Positions 26,401-38,164 of a stretch of 64,000 bases of DNA are shown piece after piece. Within the stretch, counting starts at the first letter, position 1; each line of letters starts with the position of its first letter. The position numbers and the translations under genes are program-made. The stretch comes from Ciona intestinalis. Its lineage: Eukaryota; Chordata; Ascidiacea; Phlebobranchia; Cionidae. The stretch covers positions 4,351,001 through 4,415,000 of the forward strand of contig NC_020173.2 of NCBI RefSeq assembly GCF_000224145.3, in the 5' to 3' direction. A model generated the notes under the pieces. That model worked only from the letters and a program-made list of their open reading frames with translations, was not told the DNA's origin and ran no database searches.

Positions 26401-27989
26401 TTTTTTTAAAAAATAAAAAAAGAGGGTTTATTAAAAATTTTGACTTTAATTTATCTTTTAGAATTGTGCTGAAGCAACGCAGAGGAAATAGACATGAAAG
26501 GTGAATACCGTTTATTTATAAATATATAAATAGATTATACATAATTAATCACTGATTCCAAAGTTAGTTGATTTATATCAACATGTTATACCTTTTACTG
26601 AAATTAAAAAATGAGATTTTAACAACTTGCATCGGTAATTGTTTTTTATAAAAAAAGATCTGTCATTTTGGCTAGTATAACCATAGATATGTATGTGTAC
26701 CACTGTACTGGTAAAATCCCAAACAATAATAATTACTCAATTTAGAGAACGTGCTCGCAGGAGACGGAGACACCGACGTCACTTGTATGAAAGGTATATT
26801 ATGGGGAAGTATAATATCATGTGTAAGCATTTTCTTTAATAGTAGAAAAGTTTTTATGTTTTAAACAAGTATGGTATATGTATGATACCCAAATTAAGTT
26901 TTGTATTTGTTCGTTTGACTTTATTTGTTTAATATCTATTTCCTTTATTAAAAGTATCTATAAATTGTATAAAAATAAAGAAATGCAATGAACGTTGACT
27001 GCTGTATTGTGGGTTTATCAGCCCTGATTTTATCTAACACTATTATTCAAATTTGACCTGCAGGGTATAATGGTTAATGACTTTCTTCTCTTCATTGTAT
27101 TAATTAACCTAATCTTTTTATTTGCAGGAATACATAAAAAAATTATATATGTGTTTTTATATCAAAAATTTAATCCAATAACCTTTTTTTGTGTTTTTTT
27201 TTAAGAAATAGTCGAAGCAGGCCTGATACACCAGAGCCTTTGATGAAAGGTAATCTATTTATATTTTGAAATTGTTATAAACCATAAGCTTGTGTTTCAT
27301 TTAAAGAAAAATGCAAATATTTGCAGTAAAATTTATGCTAACCTTGGCTGAAATGCTGCCAAAACCGGAACATTATTTTGGAACAAGTTTTTCAGCAAGA
27401 ACTTCTGGTATATTTTTTGTTATCTGAATTAAATTATAGTTGTGTAGGGTGTGATCATTTAATTAAAAACCAGAAATTAAAGAATGGGTTTGATGTGTTT
27501 TTTGTCCCGGTCGTGATTTATCTAAATAAACACAGAATTCTTGTTGACCTAATACTACATTCTAGGTTTACTAGTGTTGTGTGAATATTACTACTACAAT
27601 CTAGATTTAGTACCGTACTACAATCTAGCTATAAGTACTGTAAAACCCTTTTTAAATATTAAAAAAAAAACACTTGATAATTAGGAAAAAGAAGAAAATG
27701 CCCTATTCATGATTGTGGTAAACGCTTTATAAACGTGACGCACCACTACACAAAGTATCATCCAGATGTGGACAAGCAATTATTCTGCTATGATAACCTG
27801 GCTAAAGAGTTAGGCATCGGAAAGTATAAGAACTATGTAGGGTTCAAGTGCAGCTTCTGTGGCCAAATGAGGATGTGTTTTGAAGCACATTGTAGAAACG
27901 TTCACATTAATGAAGTTGACGTAAAGAGTCCAGAATTTCAAACCATCAAGGAAAACTGCAGGATATCACATAAAGTGCGACATCGCTAA
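25714..27989 (+). CDS. Arginine-rich protein with two C2H2-like zinc fingers
   Basis: Seven exons: 25714-25754, 25929-26006, 26266-26310, 26462-26500, 26746-26793, 27206-27249 and 27685-27989 (199 aa). The start is a Ser/acidic segment (PSSSLDSEEQFINWSEDE). Short exons then encode basic stretches (RQRRRRDLLDVLVE, KQRRGNRHER, RARRRRRHRRHLYE). The last exon has two finger-like units, CPIHDCGKRF...HHYTKYH and CSFCGQMRMCFEAHCRNVH. Both are C2H2-like, the first with a wide Cys spacing. Exons 2 to 5 (78, 45, 39 and 48 nt) all start and end in phase 2, so skipping any of them keeps the frame. I recognise no orthologue. Nuclear nucleic-acid binding is inferred from composition alone. Confidence 0.75.
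26369..26400 (+). repeat. Poly(C) tract
   Basis: Thirty-two consecutive C in the assembly, flanked by T-rich DNA, inside an intron of the zinc-finger gene. Its real length is uncertain because such runs sequence poorly. Confidence 0.9.
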
Positions 27990-28512
27990 AAACAATACTT
28001 GGTGTTTAATGGTGCAAATACGCAATGTTTTTCTTTTCATTTTCACTTCAATTGCATTTTTACTTCAATTGTTTCTTTTCTATGGTACTATTTTTGTAGG
28101 AAGGCAAGAATATAAAACCATTAGTACTACAGGACCAATGCACTACAGTACAATAGAGACAATATTTTGTTTGTTGTGTACGCAGCAAGGCTGGCCCAGC
28201 AAGCAGGAAGCTAATATGTCATTTCCTATGCAAGACTTGTATTGGAATATTATAGTAGTTCTAAGTACAACGTTCATTGCTTTTAACGTGTATATACATG
28301 TACATCTAGATTGTGAGGAGGAAGTAGGCATGCATAATTTTAAATAGGTTTCTGTTTGAATCGCCGAGGTTTACACTCCGTTACAGTGGCTAAATGTATA
28401 TTGTTAGTAGTAAGCTACTTGTGATGCAGAGAACATAGTGCTTATTAACAATCGGGTGTGAATTGCATTAGAAAACTGGCAACCTATATGCCTTATGACT
28501 CATTCTTCTACC
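27990..28512. other. 3' region of the zinc-finger gene
   Basis: A hydrophobic 112-codon frame (28009-28347) lies here, but it has no splice or family support. It is treated as untranslated or intergenic DNA. Confidence 0.4.
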
Positions 28513-29233
28513 ATGCCAAATTTTAGTCTTACAGGCGTTAATAAAATGTTGTTAATGGTCGGACTGTTCTTGCTGGTTATTGCAATACTGTATGCTTTCT
28601 GTGCCCAAAGTGGTGCCGGGTAAGATGAGTATTTTACTATTTTGACTGATTTGCTGACGTGTATGAGTAGTAACTATATAGGTAAGATGTGGCTGTAAGA
28701 ACTCGTTTTTAGAGTCGCAAGGCTATACGGTTATATAGTTCTGTAAATATTCTGTTATAACCAAATGGGACGAAAACTGATGATAAAAAGTCTTATCTTA
28801 CACCACCTTACTATAACTTCTTTTTTATAGGACCAGCCCGGAAGTTATTATAGACGTAGACGGCGATCTTGACGATTTGATGAACCGTTTGATCAAGGAA
28901 GCGACTTGCAAATCTAACTTAATAGATAACGAAGAAATGCAAAAAGATCTGCTGAAAATGCTTTCCCTGATTAAAGTTAAAATCGAGAGTGAGCGCCAAG
29001 AGGATCTAGTTGCACTTCGCTCAAAGTTTCTGGAAGCGTCCTTGCTTCTACGTAGTCCTAAGGTCGGAATGACGGTTCCAAGAATTAGAAAAGTGGCGAG
29101 CCTTCAAACTTTTAAAGGCCACGAGTCTGTGGTCGCAGTTATGAGGTCTTCGCACCGAGTTATTGAGAATTATTTAAATAATGGGGACAAAGAAAACGCA
29201 TTGCTTGAAATTGACCATATCATATCAGCGTGA
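28513..29233 (+). CDS. Membrane-anchored helical-module protein, family copy B
   Basis: Two exons, 28513-28619 and 28831-29233 (phase 2 junction), give 169 aa. The upstream ATG at 28513 is preferred over the one at 28546, because MP..(S)....KM then matches copy A's MPDSAEDKGSKM. The hydrophobic segment is MLLMVGLFLLVIAILYAF. The module reads LDDLMNRLIKEA, then KMLSLIKVKIESERQEDLVALRSKFLEA, then SSHRVIENYLNNGDKENALLEIDHI. These three blocks line up with copies A and C. Unlike copy A it stops right after the module, without a basic tail. The single intron holds a MITE whose end lies just before the acceptor. Function unknown. Confidence 0.75.
28678..28815. mobile_element. MITE fragment in intron of family copy B
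   Basis: It carries AGAGTCGCAAGGCTATACGG, then ACCAAATGGGACGA, and ends CACCTTACTATA. Confidence 0.75.
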
Positions 29234-30500
29234 AAAATCACCACTGTTGTTTATTCTCTTATATAACACAGGATATTTAATATATATGTAAGTGTTCTAA
29301 TATTCAAGGGCGCCATGGTTAAAACGTATAGGCTATATATTGTATTGCGTAGAATAAATGCTGTGTTGCAAATTGAAATACTTTTTATGTTTATAGCCCA
29401 TAAATAAGCTGTTGCGGCCCAGGCATGTTATAAGCCCAAACTACATATGTTTAACCAACGCTTAAAGATATATAGGTATATCTATAAGCGTGTTTTTTTT
29501 TATTTCTATAGTGCGGTAATTTTCCATATTGTTAGTAATGGTACACTTCTTACTAAAGGTGTATAAGGCTATAGGCGTATGTTATACAGCTCTGTGAAAC
29601 CTTGCCTGCTGGCTTTAAACCGAATAGAGAGTCGATCAAAACCGTTCAGTGCATGTTCTTTTGTGAGATTGTTATATCAAAACCGCTCACAGTAGGGTGG
29701 GAAGAAATAAGACACTATTTTATGCTGTTTTCTCGTCCCAAAGGAAATTCAAAGAAATATAATACCGTATCCTCACAACTGCTGTAGAGCGTTGTTAATT
29801 GTTTAAAGTACAATCAGAATATTTGGATATAATGTGCTAAAGGTGTCCCGTTTTCCCCCATCCTACCATACCAATTGTTTAAATTTTGAGATATTGGGCA
29901 ATATGTGCTAAATAAGGTGTCCCGTTGCACCCCACCGTATCTTTTTATGGACGTCACGGTTAAACTGTCATGTAACACGACACACACCTGTTGGAAAAGC
30001 AATTCAATACAACTATTGTTCCTATATTCAAAGACGCATGACCTTACAATATAGCTTAACTCTCTTTAAACAGGGTGTTGGAGAGATAGAAGAATTCGAA
30101 ATGAACTTTGATTACTAAACTGTGAATGTCACCATTCAGTTTTGCATTAGTTTTGGTATAGCTGACAGAAAACTTATCACAGTTCAGTTTTTAATACTTT
30201 TAGGGGTAAATTTAGACAGAACACTTTTGAATTTGAATTTAAATCAATACTTGTGTTAGTAACAACGATGTACAAATATGAGGTATATCAGATATAGTTA
30301 GTCCCTATAGTATGCGAATGTTTTGAGCACAAATTTATTTATGTCTCGTAAAGTCTGTATACAAGCAATCACAAAGATCGGTTACACTATTCAGCAAAGA
30401 TACACTTAATGGCCTATATGGTTGCATTAATACTGCAGAGGTTTGTTTTGCACAGTTACATTTTCTGAATTTAATAAAACAAAAAAAGGTTTTCATAAAA
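29234..30500. other. Intergenic DNA with one MITE and flanking fragment
   Basis: A MITE lies at 29691-29870, with an extra end fragment to about 29941. No coding exon was found in the rest. Confidence 0.5.
29691..29941. mobile_element. MITE plus an extra terminal fragment
   Basis: The copy from AGTAGGGTGGG to CATCCTACCATA spans 29691-29870. A second partial end (GTGCTAAATAAGGTGTCCCG) follows to 29941. Confidence 0.8.
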
Positions 30501-32393
30501 ATGGCACTTGTAATTGCCACATCTGCATTGTTCGGATCGCTGGATTACAATGAATCACCAAAACTAATTAAATACCGGAAAATCATGATACTTCTTGGTG
30601 TAAGTTACTTTGAATTTGAAGTCAACGAAACCATTAGTAATTACCCTTAGATATATATATATATACAACTTACAGGTATTTGAAATGAGTTTCGGTTTTA
30701 TAAGCATTCTCATGGGAATATTGCAAGTGGCTTTGGTTGAACCAAGCAGTAGCAGCATTAGTTCGAAAAAATCCCCACAGTCATATGGTGAAGGGATATG
30801 GGCCGGGATCTGGGTAAGCAATCACCATAGACAGTATACTGTAAACAAATATATACTACTGTTATACTGTGGGGTAAGATGGGAAACTATAAGCACCTGA
30901 ATCATATGTTTCCTTATCATGTTTTAAACAATTAACAACGCTATTTTAGAGACGTGTGTCTACAGTTATATATTAATTTGTAAGTACAGTTCGAGTTTAT
31001 TACTAAATTGGACGAAAGGAAAATAAAAACATACCCCATTCAATCCTACCCTACCACAAATTTAAAAGAACCATTCTTATCATTGTAGGTTTTGGTTGCG
31101 GGCGTACTTTGTATCGCAGCTGCCAAAACAAAAACAAAGCTTTGGTTGGTGAGTTTTATTTGATATAGGACAAGACATATAGATACTTGATCATATATTG
31201 CTGTGCCCTGTTACACAAATCTTATTTTTCTAAAGTAACCTTCAAATACAGCTCTTAACGTTGTATTGTTTTGGAAATAACAATAAATTCCAGAATCGCT
31301 TTGCTAGTTGTCCTAGTATCAACTTACGTTTCACAATATATCCTCCGCTGTCATGTTGTGTTTGTTATGAATATAATGTTACAGCTCTAATATGTATAAT
31401 ATCAATCTTATATATTAATTATACAATCTCAGATACAAACACATTTGGGGTTCGCGATAGCAGGTGCTATTTTTGCAGCCATAGAAATAGCAATCGCAGC
31501 AGTGTTACTTTCTTTACCAAAGGTATAAATCCGTTTCCTGCCGTAGATATATGTGTTTTTGATGTACATATACATTCTGCATTTTTGTAGAAATCATCCC
31601 CTATCTTTGGAGGCTTGGCTGTTATAGGAGCATTTGGGTTGCTATCTTGTATCGCTAGTGCAAGCGTCACAACCCCCTTTTACAACGCCCTTACAGGATC
31701 TCATGGTCGTTGCAGTGCATGTTGCTGCTGTGCCGAGGTAAAATAACGCTATAATACTAAGGTACACCATGGCCTACTCGAATGAGTAGGCCATGGGTAC
31801 ACAAGCTTCATATACAGTATTTTATATAGTATGAGAATTATGGTACGCAACAGCCCCGGCAAGATCAGGGAATTCGATATTCGAGCCAACAGCCAGTCGT
31901 TATACAAAATCCAGGTATATATTCTATATATAGTACTGTGGGGTCAAATTGAATACCGTTACATCACCCAAACGTCACATTTCCTCGGCCACATATAACT
32001 ATTTGAAAAAGAGATATAAAAAGTTAGTTTTTGTGAATGGATAAGACGATACATGTTTTTATTCTATTTTGTTGCCCTTATTCATATTAAACAATGAACA
32101 TTTAAAGAACTATGTAACCGCAACCTTACTACCATAAAAGAGCGTTATTATTTGATTAAAATATACGATTAGAAATATGGTATATTGTACGCTAAGGTGA
32201 TGGCCCGTCTTACCTCACAGTACTGTTTTCATGAAAACTCAATACAAACAATTCCATTGTCAAAACCCATAAACATTATCAATACGCAGCGACTCAATTT
32301 GATTCATTGCATCACCTGGAACAATATGGGGCAGAAGGACAGACGAATGCATACGTGAATCCACAGGTTACTGGAGAGGAGGCCTCCATCTAA
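30501..32393 (+). CDS. Four-TM membrane protein (MS4A/CD20-like layout)
   Basis: Seven exons: 30501-30599, 30676-30813, 31089-31148, 31433-31522, 31591-31737, 31830-31914 and 32290-32393 (240 aa). Hydrophobic segments lie at about residues 34-54 (FEMSFGFISILMGILQVALV), 76-95 (GIWAGIWVLVAGVLCIAAA), 105-128 and 134-160. A Ser-rich loop follows TM1, and a Cys-rich end (CSACCCCAE) follows TM4. The C-terminal tail is polar and Gln/Tyr-rich (YENYGTQQPRQ, SSQQPVVIQNP). The GIWAGIW entry to TM2 and the small 2+2 TM layout recall MS4A and related tetraspan proteins, not true tetraspanins, since no CCG loop is present. Ligand and role cannot be read from sequence. Introns 5 and 6 carry a perfect hairpin and a MITE. 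Confidence 0.75.
30864..31068. mobile_element. MITE in intron of the four-TM gene
   Basis: TACTGTGGGGTAAGATGGG at one end and CCTACCCTACCACA at the other, with the family interior (AAACAATTAACAACGC). Confidence 0.8.
31762..31800. repeat. Inverted repeat (hairpin), copy 1
   Basis: CCATGGCCTACTC and its reverse complement are separated by a 4-nt loop, with imperfect extension outward (GTAC). The same arms recur at 60323-60354. It sits in an intron of the four-TM gene. Confidence 0.85.
31931..32225. mobile_element. Long, possibly composite MITE
   Basis: It has TACTGTGGGGT and CTTACCTCACAGTACTA ends but is about 295 bp. The interior family segment appears in pieces, suggesting a composite or rearranged copy. 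Confidence 0.65.
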
Positions 32394-33378
32394 CCCTTAA
32401 ACACATTTTTCTTAAATTTAATTCTGCAGTATTGTTAGTTGTGTTGTAAATCTTTTTATAGTATGGCGGAGAAAGGTGGGACACTTTTTCGTTCTATTTT
32501 TTCGTTTCATTTAGTAATAAACAAAGAACTTTCGAAGAATTATATAACCGTATTCTCACGACTCCCATAGACCGTTGTTGGTTTTTTAAAACACGCTCAG
32601 GATATTTAAATATCATGTGCTAAAGTGTCCCATCTTTCCACATACAGCACTATATGTGTTGGTGTAAATACGTTTGGTTTTAATCTGTTTAGTGTTTCCT
32701 AATTTTTGTTGTTAGTTTGTATTTCTTAGTCACTATATCAATTGGTCATGTTTGCACTAGACACTTTTTTACGTTGCCGCGCGTTCCTTGCCGCTGGTTT
32801 GATTGCTGCATGTCACGCCCCATGCACTGAGTGGCTCCTTGTATACTGCGTTTGCGGAAAGTATAGTTTACACTATCTGTGAGAAGATTGTTGTATTCGT
32901 ATTGAATTAATTAGGCGGATATTAGCGGTTGGTATATACATATGAGGGCGTTGTAAAACGGCCAAGTGTATACCTTTTGATATAAATAGCTTTTTGATTG
33001 CTTTTATTAAATTACTTGCTTTTTTGAGTCATGTTTAGTGCAACTTACAGCAGACTACGACAGAGTCCCGCAATTGCCATTACAATAGCGTCCGAACCAA
33101 ACTACCGACCGTTACTATACGTAAAAATGTATGAATGGTAAAAAATGTTATGAATAGTACGCTCTTTATACTAAAAGCTGAAAAGCTGTACTAAAAAGCG
33201 GTGTGGTAATTATGCAAGCCTGTGAATTTGCCCGGCGTTATATTTAATAAGCAGTGTTTTGTTGCGAAACGTCATTTAATTCGCCTTCTGTTTTATGTCT
33301 ACCATGCAGCATTCCAACGTCGTCTGGTTTCAAACATGTCTAGCAAAGTCACTTGAGTCGAATAGAAGCATTTATAGG
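32394..33378. other. Intergenic DNA with one MITE
   Basis: A MITE lies at 32461-32653. The remaining ~700 bp upstream of the serpin has no coding signal and should include its promoter. Confidence 0.5.
32461..32653. mobile_element. MITE
   Basis: The family interior (CTCACGACTCCCATAGACCG) is preserved. The outer TIRs are diverged. Confidence 0.75.
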
Positions 33379-36300
33379 ATGCAGTTCTTATATGCGATTG
33401 TTATGATTTTGGTTTTGGACGCAAATGCAAAGATAATTGACACGAGCGAGCATGTTGAAAAGCTATCAGAAGCCAACATTGAATTCACGTTGAATTTGTA
33501 CAAGAATCTGATTGAGGGTGATCCGATGAAAAACGTCATGTTCTCGCCCGTCAGTATTACAACAGGTATATAATATGTTTACTTTAGTAATCTTTGTGTA
33601 ATCAGCCTGTATTGGACCTAATCTATATGCAATTGTGCGGCTTAGTATTCGCAGTGACGCAATTAGCGGCAAAATGTAATACCGTGAAAGATTACTGAAT
33701 GGCAACACTAATAATTAATTTCGTCGCACGCGCTTTGCGCTGCAAACTTGTTTTTGAGCGCAGCGGTCTCCCATTCGTTTAATGATTCTGTACTGCGTAG
33801 TACCATAAACTGCAAGTCTGCGGTTTTATTTTTAAATTAGGTGTTTGAGGTCGGTCGTTTAAAGTTTAATAGATGCGGACCGTTCGTTTGCACATGCAGA
33901 AGCAGGTATTATTTTGTGGCATGTTATTATGTTTTTAACTAAATATGACATTATGCGGTTCAGCACTGGCGATAGCGCATTTAGGAGCGAAAGGCAACAC
34001 AGCAAAACAGATAGACGACGCTTTTATGTTCAGTAAAATCGAAGACGGCAGATTTCACTCTGCTTTCGGTGAACTGCACGGATTGCTTTTTGATAAGGTG
34101 AGTAAAACAACCACATTTGCATGTCAGTGAAGTATTGTAACCGATTTTTAACATTTACACTACGGTTGCCGATAAAATAAAGACCGATTACATGAGTTTC
34201 ATATTTGAAGCGGGTTGCCAGTTTGGCAATCGGAAATTTTATTTTCGTAATTTAACTTGTAGTCCTTACTATCACGACCTACTAAAGATAAAGTAGGGTG
34301 GGGCAAGACGGGACACATTTAACACATATAATATCCAAATATCCTGATCCTATTTTCAAACAATTAACAACAGTCTATGGGAGCCGCGAGGATGCGGTTT
34401 TATAATTTTTTGAATGTTTTTTGTTTACTACCAAATGGGATAAGAAAATAGAAAAAAAAGTGTCCCATCTTTTCCTACCCTACTATATACTATATATATT
34501 TCTAGTCGGCCGTGGTACCATAAAACAAACTGCTGCTTTTGTTAGTTTCTTCTTCGTGGCTATTCTGAGAATGTTGCACGTTACACTGATACAGTGCAGT
34601 CTGTTTAAATTGTCAGTTTATCATTCAGGCCTCTGAGAAAGTCACAGCCAAATCCTCAAATCGCGTGTTCGCCGACAAGCATATAACAGTCTTTGAAGAT
34701 TACCAGGACTCACTGTCCGTTTACAGTGCAACAGTCGAAAGTGTAAGCAATTATTATTACAACGCCGTCGAGTTCTAAATACATTACGGATTATTATCTG
34801 AGCACGACAAATATTTAATTTTAAACACTCACGCATTAATATCGGATTTATTGTCGTTTTATTTTCAGGTTGATTTCAAAATGCCAAAAAGTGCTGTAAA
34901 AAAGATTAATGACTGGTCATCTGACGCTACAAACGGAGTAATAAAGAGTATGCTCGAGGAAGACGGGGTGAACAACGATACCGCATTGCTCATTATCAAC
35001 GCTCTTTATTTTCGCGGAAACTGGGATTACGAATTCGATGAAGGGCGGACTAAGCGAAGGCCGTTCTACGTTTCCAAAGATAAAGCAGTCGAAACATCGT
35101 TCATGTTTCAGAACGGTATATGAGGCTTTAGGCTTTTAATATTTAAATAATTAAATCTCAATCGAAATTATAGGTGCTTGTATATATAGTAGGGTGGGAG
35201 AAGATGGGACACGTTTAGCACATAATATCCAGATATCCTGATCGTGTTTTAAACAATTAACAACGGTCTATGAGAGTCATGAGGACATAGTTTCATATTT
35301 CTTTGAATGTTCTTTGCTTACTGCTAAATGGGACGAGAAAATAGAGTTAAAAAGTCTCCCATCTTCCCCCATCCTACTGTACAAAGACAAAACATTTAAT
35401 CTATATATACCATATCCTCTATAGTATAGGCTATGTATTTATTAAGGCCCTTCTGTTTTAGAACATTTCAAATACGCGTACATCAACGAACTTACATTAC
35501 AAGTCCTTGAGATGGATTATGCGGGAACGGATTACAGCATGGTCCTCCTTATGCCCGAAAACTTTGACCTTGCTAAGGTTGAAGCCAACTTGAACCACGC
35601 CAACCTTACAAAGTGGTTGTCCGCCCTCGAACACGAATCTGTTGATGTAAGTAAACTGTGTCCATGGCGCACCCGAACAAAAATACAGGGGGGGAAGCCC
35701 GCGACCGTTGTAAAGTGCTGTCTTGTATCAAGAGACTAGTTCGCGGCCATGTACAGAGATGGAGAAGAGTAAAATGCCCCCCCCCCCCAATCTACCCTGG
35801 TTACGTCACCGACAGTATCATTTTACAAATTTTAATCACCAAAGTTTCAAATTGTGAATGATGCTTGTCACGTTTCTACGCGTGACGGGTTGATTCGAGA
35901 AGCCGGTCCCATTAACTCACCATAGCTAAAACGTTGTGCCTGTTTCTCGTATTCCCAACAACACGTAGCTTCATTCAACGTATTTAGTTCACTCTCGGTT
36001 CTTATGTATCTTATTTATAATTATCGTTCCAGATAAGTCTATAGAACGACCCAGGAACCAACGCGCACGAAATTTATAGATAATCAAACATTTAATACAA
36101 TAGCAGCATTAATTTGTGACAATGCCTAACCTTCCTACCAGCTCACTATCCCGAAGTTTAAACTGGAAGAGACGCTGCAGTTGCAAGAGGTTCTTCCGAA
36201 GATGGGTGTGACCGATCTGTTTGACCGACAAGCGTGTGATCTGACCGGAATTGCGAATAGAAATAATCTCTTCGTGGACCAGATTGTGCACAAAACTGTA

Positions 36301-36717
36301 CTAGACGTAAGTCGTAAATTAAATAACCAATCTTTGCCACATTCAACACTAAACTTCCATGCGCAAGTTTCTAGGGTTTCAGATACCATAATATTATTTC
36401 CATATAAAATTATCATTCACATATATTATTTCATTAACTGCCCACTCCCAGATATATGTATCGCATGCATATACTCACATGTATTTGTGTATGCTTTTAC
36501 CCGCTCACTTCATGGTCAGGTGAACGAGCAAGGCAGCGAAGCAGCTGCCACGACCAGTGTTCGAACCCAGTGCGACTCCGTTGCATTTAATCCGATATCC
36601 TTTGTGGCCGACCACCCTTTTCTGTGGGCGATCCGGCACCGGCAGAGCGAGCTGCTTATTTTCATGGGACGCTTCTCACGACCGGAAGGCCCGTTGCTCG
36701 GCCATGATGAATTTTAA
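33379..36717 (+). CDS. Secreted serpin A, predicted P1 Asp, HDEF C-terminus
   Basis: Seven exons: 33379-33565, 33964-34097, 34629-34742, 34869-35115, 35462-35646, 36142-36306 and 36520-36717 (409 aa). MQFLYAIVMILVLDANA is a clear signal peptide. Serpin landmarks are NVMFSPVSI, LGAKGNTA, NALYFRGNW, KFKLEETLQLQEVLPKMG, and FVADHPFLWAIRH after the loop. The hinge EQGSEAAATT has the small residues needed for loop insertion, so it should be inhibitory. Counting 17 residues from the P17 Glu puts Asp at P1 (codon 36574-36576) and Ser at P1'. Acidic P1 residues are known from granzyme-B and caspase inhibitors such as SERPINB9 and CrmA. The C-terminal HDEF resembles an ER-retrieval signal. Most exons are almost identical to the inverted copy at 42596-45313. 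Confidence 0.93.
34292..34486. mobile_element. MITE in serpin A intron 2
   Basis: AGTAGGGTGGGGCAAGACGG to CCTACCCTACTATA; full length. Confidence 0.85.
35187..35381. mobile_element. MITE in serpin A intron 4
   Basis: TAGTAGGGTGGGAGAAGATG to CCCCCATCCTACTGTA; full length. Serpin B has no obvious copy at this position. Confidence 0.85.
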
Positions 36718-36924
36718 CAATATGTTCTATTATAACCTTATATTCTATTATAATTTATATCCATTTGCAATGTTATGTAGTTGTCACAATGCAAAAGTGC
36801 AGCATTCGTTTTTAGTTCATGTAATCGGTGTTTCGTTATACACTGGTACACAAATAGTAGAAAACAATTTGGGACAATATAATATTTGAGCATACTGACA
36901 TACTCTGGTAGTCTATATATATAT

Positions 36925-37138
36925 AGTACTGTGGGGTGTGATGGAGTGCCGTTAACATCTTAAATCCCATATTTCTCGGGTTAAACTGTAAGTGCTTCAA
37001 ACTGTTAACAACGCTCTTTTAGAGTCGCGGTTTATGGTTATATACGTTTATATATAAATCTTTAAATAAGCGTTGTTTAGTACTCAATGTGACAAGAAAA
37101 TAAAATGAACACATGGTCTATCTTACCCCACCCTACTT
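36925..37138. mobile_element. MITE (TACTGTGGGGT subfamily)
   Basis: AGTACTGTGGGGTGTGATGG to ACCCCACCCTACTTA. Confidence 0.8.
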
Positions 37139-37150
37139 AATACAAGCATA

Positions 37151-37344
37151 TAGTAGGGTGGAGAAAGATGGGGCACTTTTTCATTCTATTTTCTCGTCCC
37201 ATTTGGTATAGTAAACAAAGAACATTTAAACAACTATAAAACAGTATCCTCACGACTCCCATAGCCCGCTGTTAATTGTTTAAAACACGATCAGGATATT
37301 TTGATATTATGTGCTAAAGGTGTCCCATATTCCCCCATTCTAAG
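37151..37344. mobile_element. MITE
   Basis: TAGTAGGGTGGAGAAAGATG to TCCCCCATTCTAAGTA, 12 bp from the previous copy. Confidence 0.8.
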
Positions 37345-37361
37345 TACCTAAAAAATGTATA

Positions 37362-37440
37362 CAGTAAGTTACATACGTGGTAACGACTGTCGTTTCCCTT
37401 TATACGAGGATATTCAATTTATACATTTAATCGTTTTCAT
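37362..37440 (+). mobile_element. SINE 3' fragment
   Basis: GTAAGTTACATACGTGGTAA and CGACTGTCGTTTCCC. Confidence 0.55.
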
Positions 37441-37574
37441 TTAGGCTTTGCTTGTAATACCAAAAGAATATAATTCGACCCGTCATTGCTGTATATAGAT
37501 TTCTTTTCCGTTTCTCGAACCCTACAGTATGAGAAGAAAATGTGCAGTAGTTTTCCTGTCGTGCTCGTTTGCAG

Positions 37575-38164
37575 TTGGTGAGTGCTTGACGAAAGGAGAC
37601 AACGACAAAGCTCTAAGAAAGATCAATGAAATATTCGAATCATTCCACCAAAAACCGCAAGGTATCTCGCTTTTGGACCTAACCCGTTTCAGTATGCTAA
37701 CAATTTTCCAGCAAGGGAATTAGAATTTTAACCCGACCAGCAGCAGAATCGCCTTACAAGAAACTCAATAACTTATTGGAACGTTTCGTGACATCCCCCT
37801 ATACAATTTACAAACTAAAGGGGAGCTTCGCCGTACTGTCGTTAAGGCGACGCCGCTGGTGAAGAATCTTATTCAAATGGAAAGAACAAAAGACTTAAGA
37901 AAGCTGAGAAAAAGAATGACCAAAATTAGCCAATCAATTGTGCAACTATTCGGAAATAACTTTGTCGGTCATGTTGGCTACGCCACATTTAATCGCTTCA
38001 ATTCATCTTTTCTGTTTTTGTTGGCAATTGATTCTGTCATAGAAAGATTTCTCAGTAGCGGAAACAAAGAAAAGGCGCTGGCTGGAATCGATCTCATACC
38101 TTTGCACTTTACAGAACTAACAGGCGTTCCTAGTTGGGTGCTGACTTATGTACAAAACGAATAA
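37575..38164 (+). pseudogene. Broken copy of the helical-module family
   Basis: This matches the last exon of the gene at 38714-40225. The first part gives GECLTKGDNDKALRKINEIF (compare NKCLIKNDCATALREINGIV). The second gives LNNLLERF, then GELRRTVVKATPLVKNLIQM and AIDSVIERFLSSGNKEKALAGID. The two parts lie in different frames. A stop (TAG) follows the first part, and near TIYK the copy has one A fewer than the intact paralogue (AAACTAAA against AAAACTAAA), which shifts the frame. No TM exon or first half-module was found upstream. It is best read as a decayed tandem duplicate. A short unrecognised intron could explain part of the disruption, but not the missing N-terminus. Confidence 0.6.

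Larger units (their letters stand above)
36718..37574. other. Intergenic DNA with two MITEs and a SINE fragment
   Basis: MITEs occupy 36925-37138 and 37151-37344, only 12 bp apart, and a SINE 3' fragment follows. No coding signal was seen. Confidence 0.5.

Noticed and set aside
28009-28347. 112-codon hydrophobic frame after the zinc-finger gene
   Set aside because: There is no splice support, no recognisable family and biased AT-rich composition. It is probably 3' untranslated sequence.
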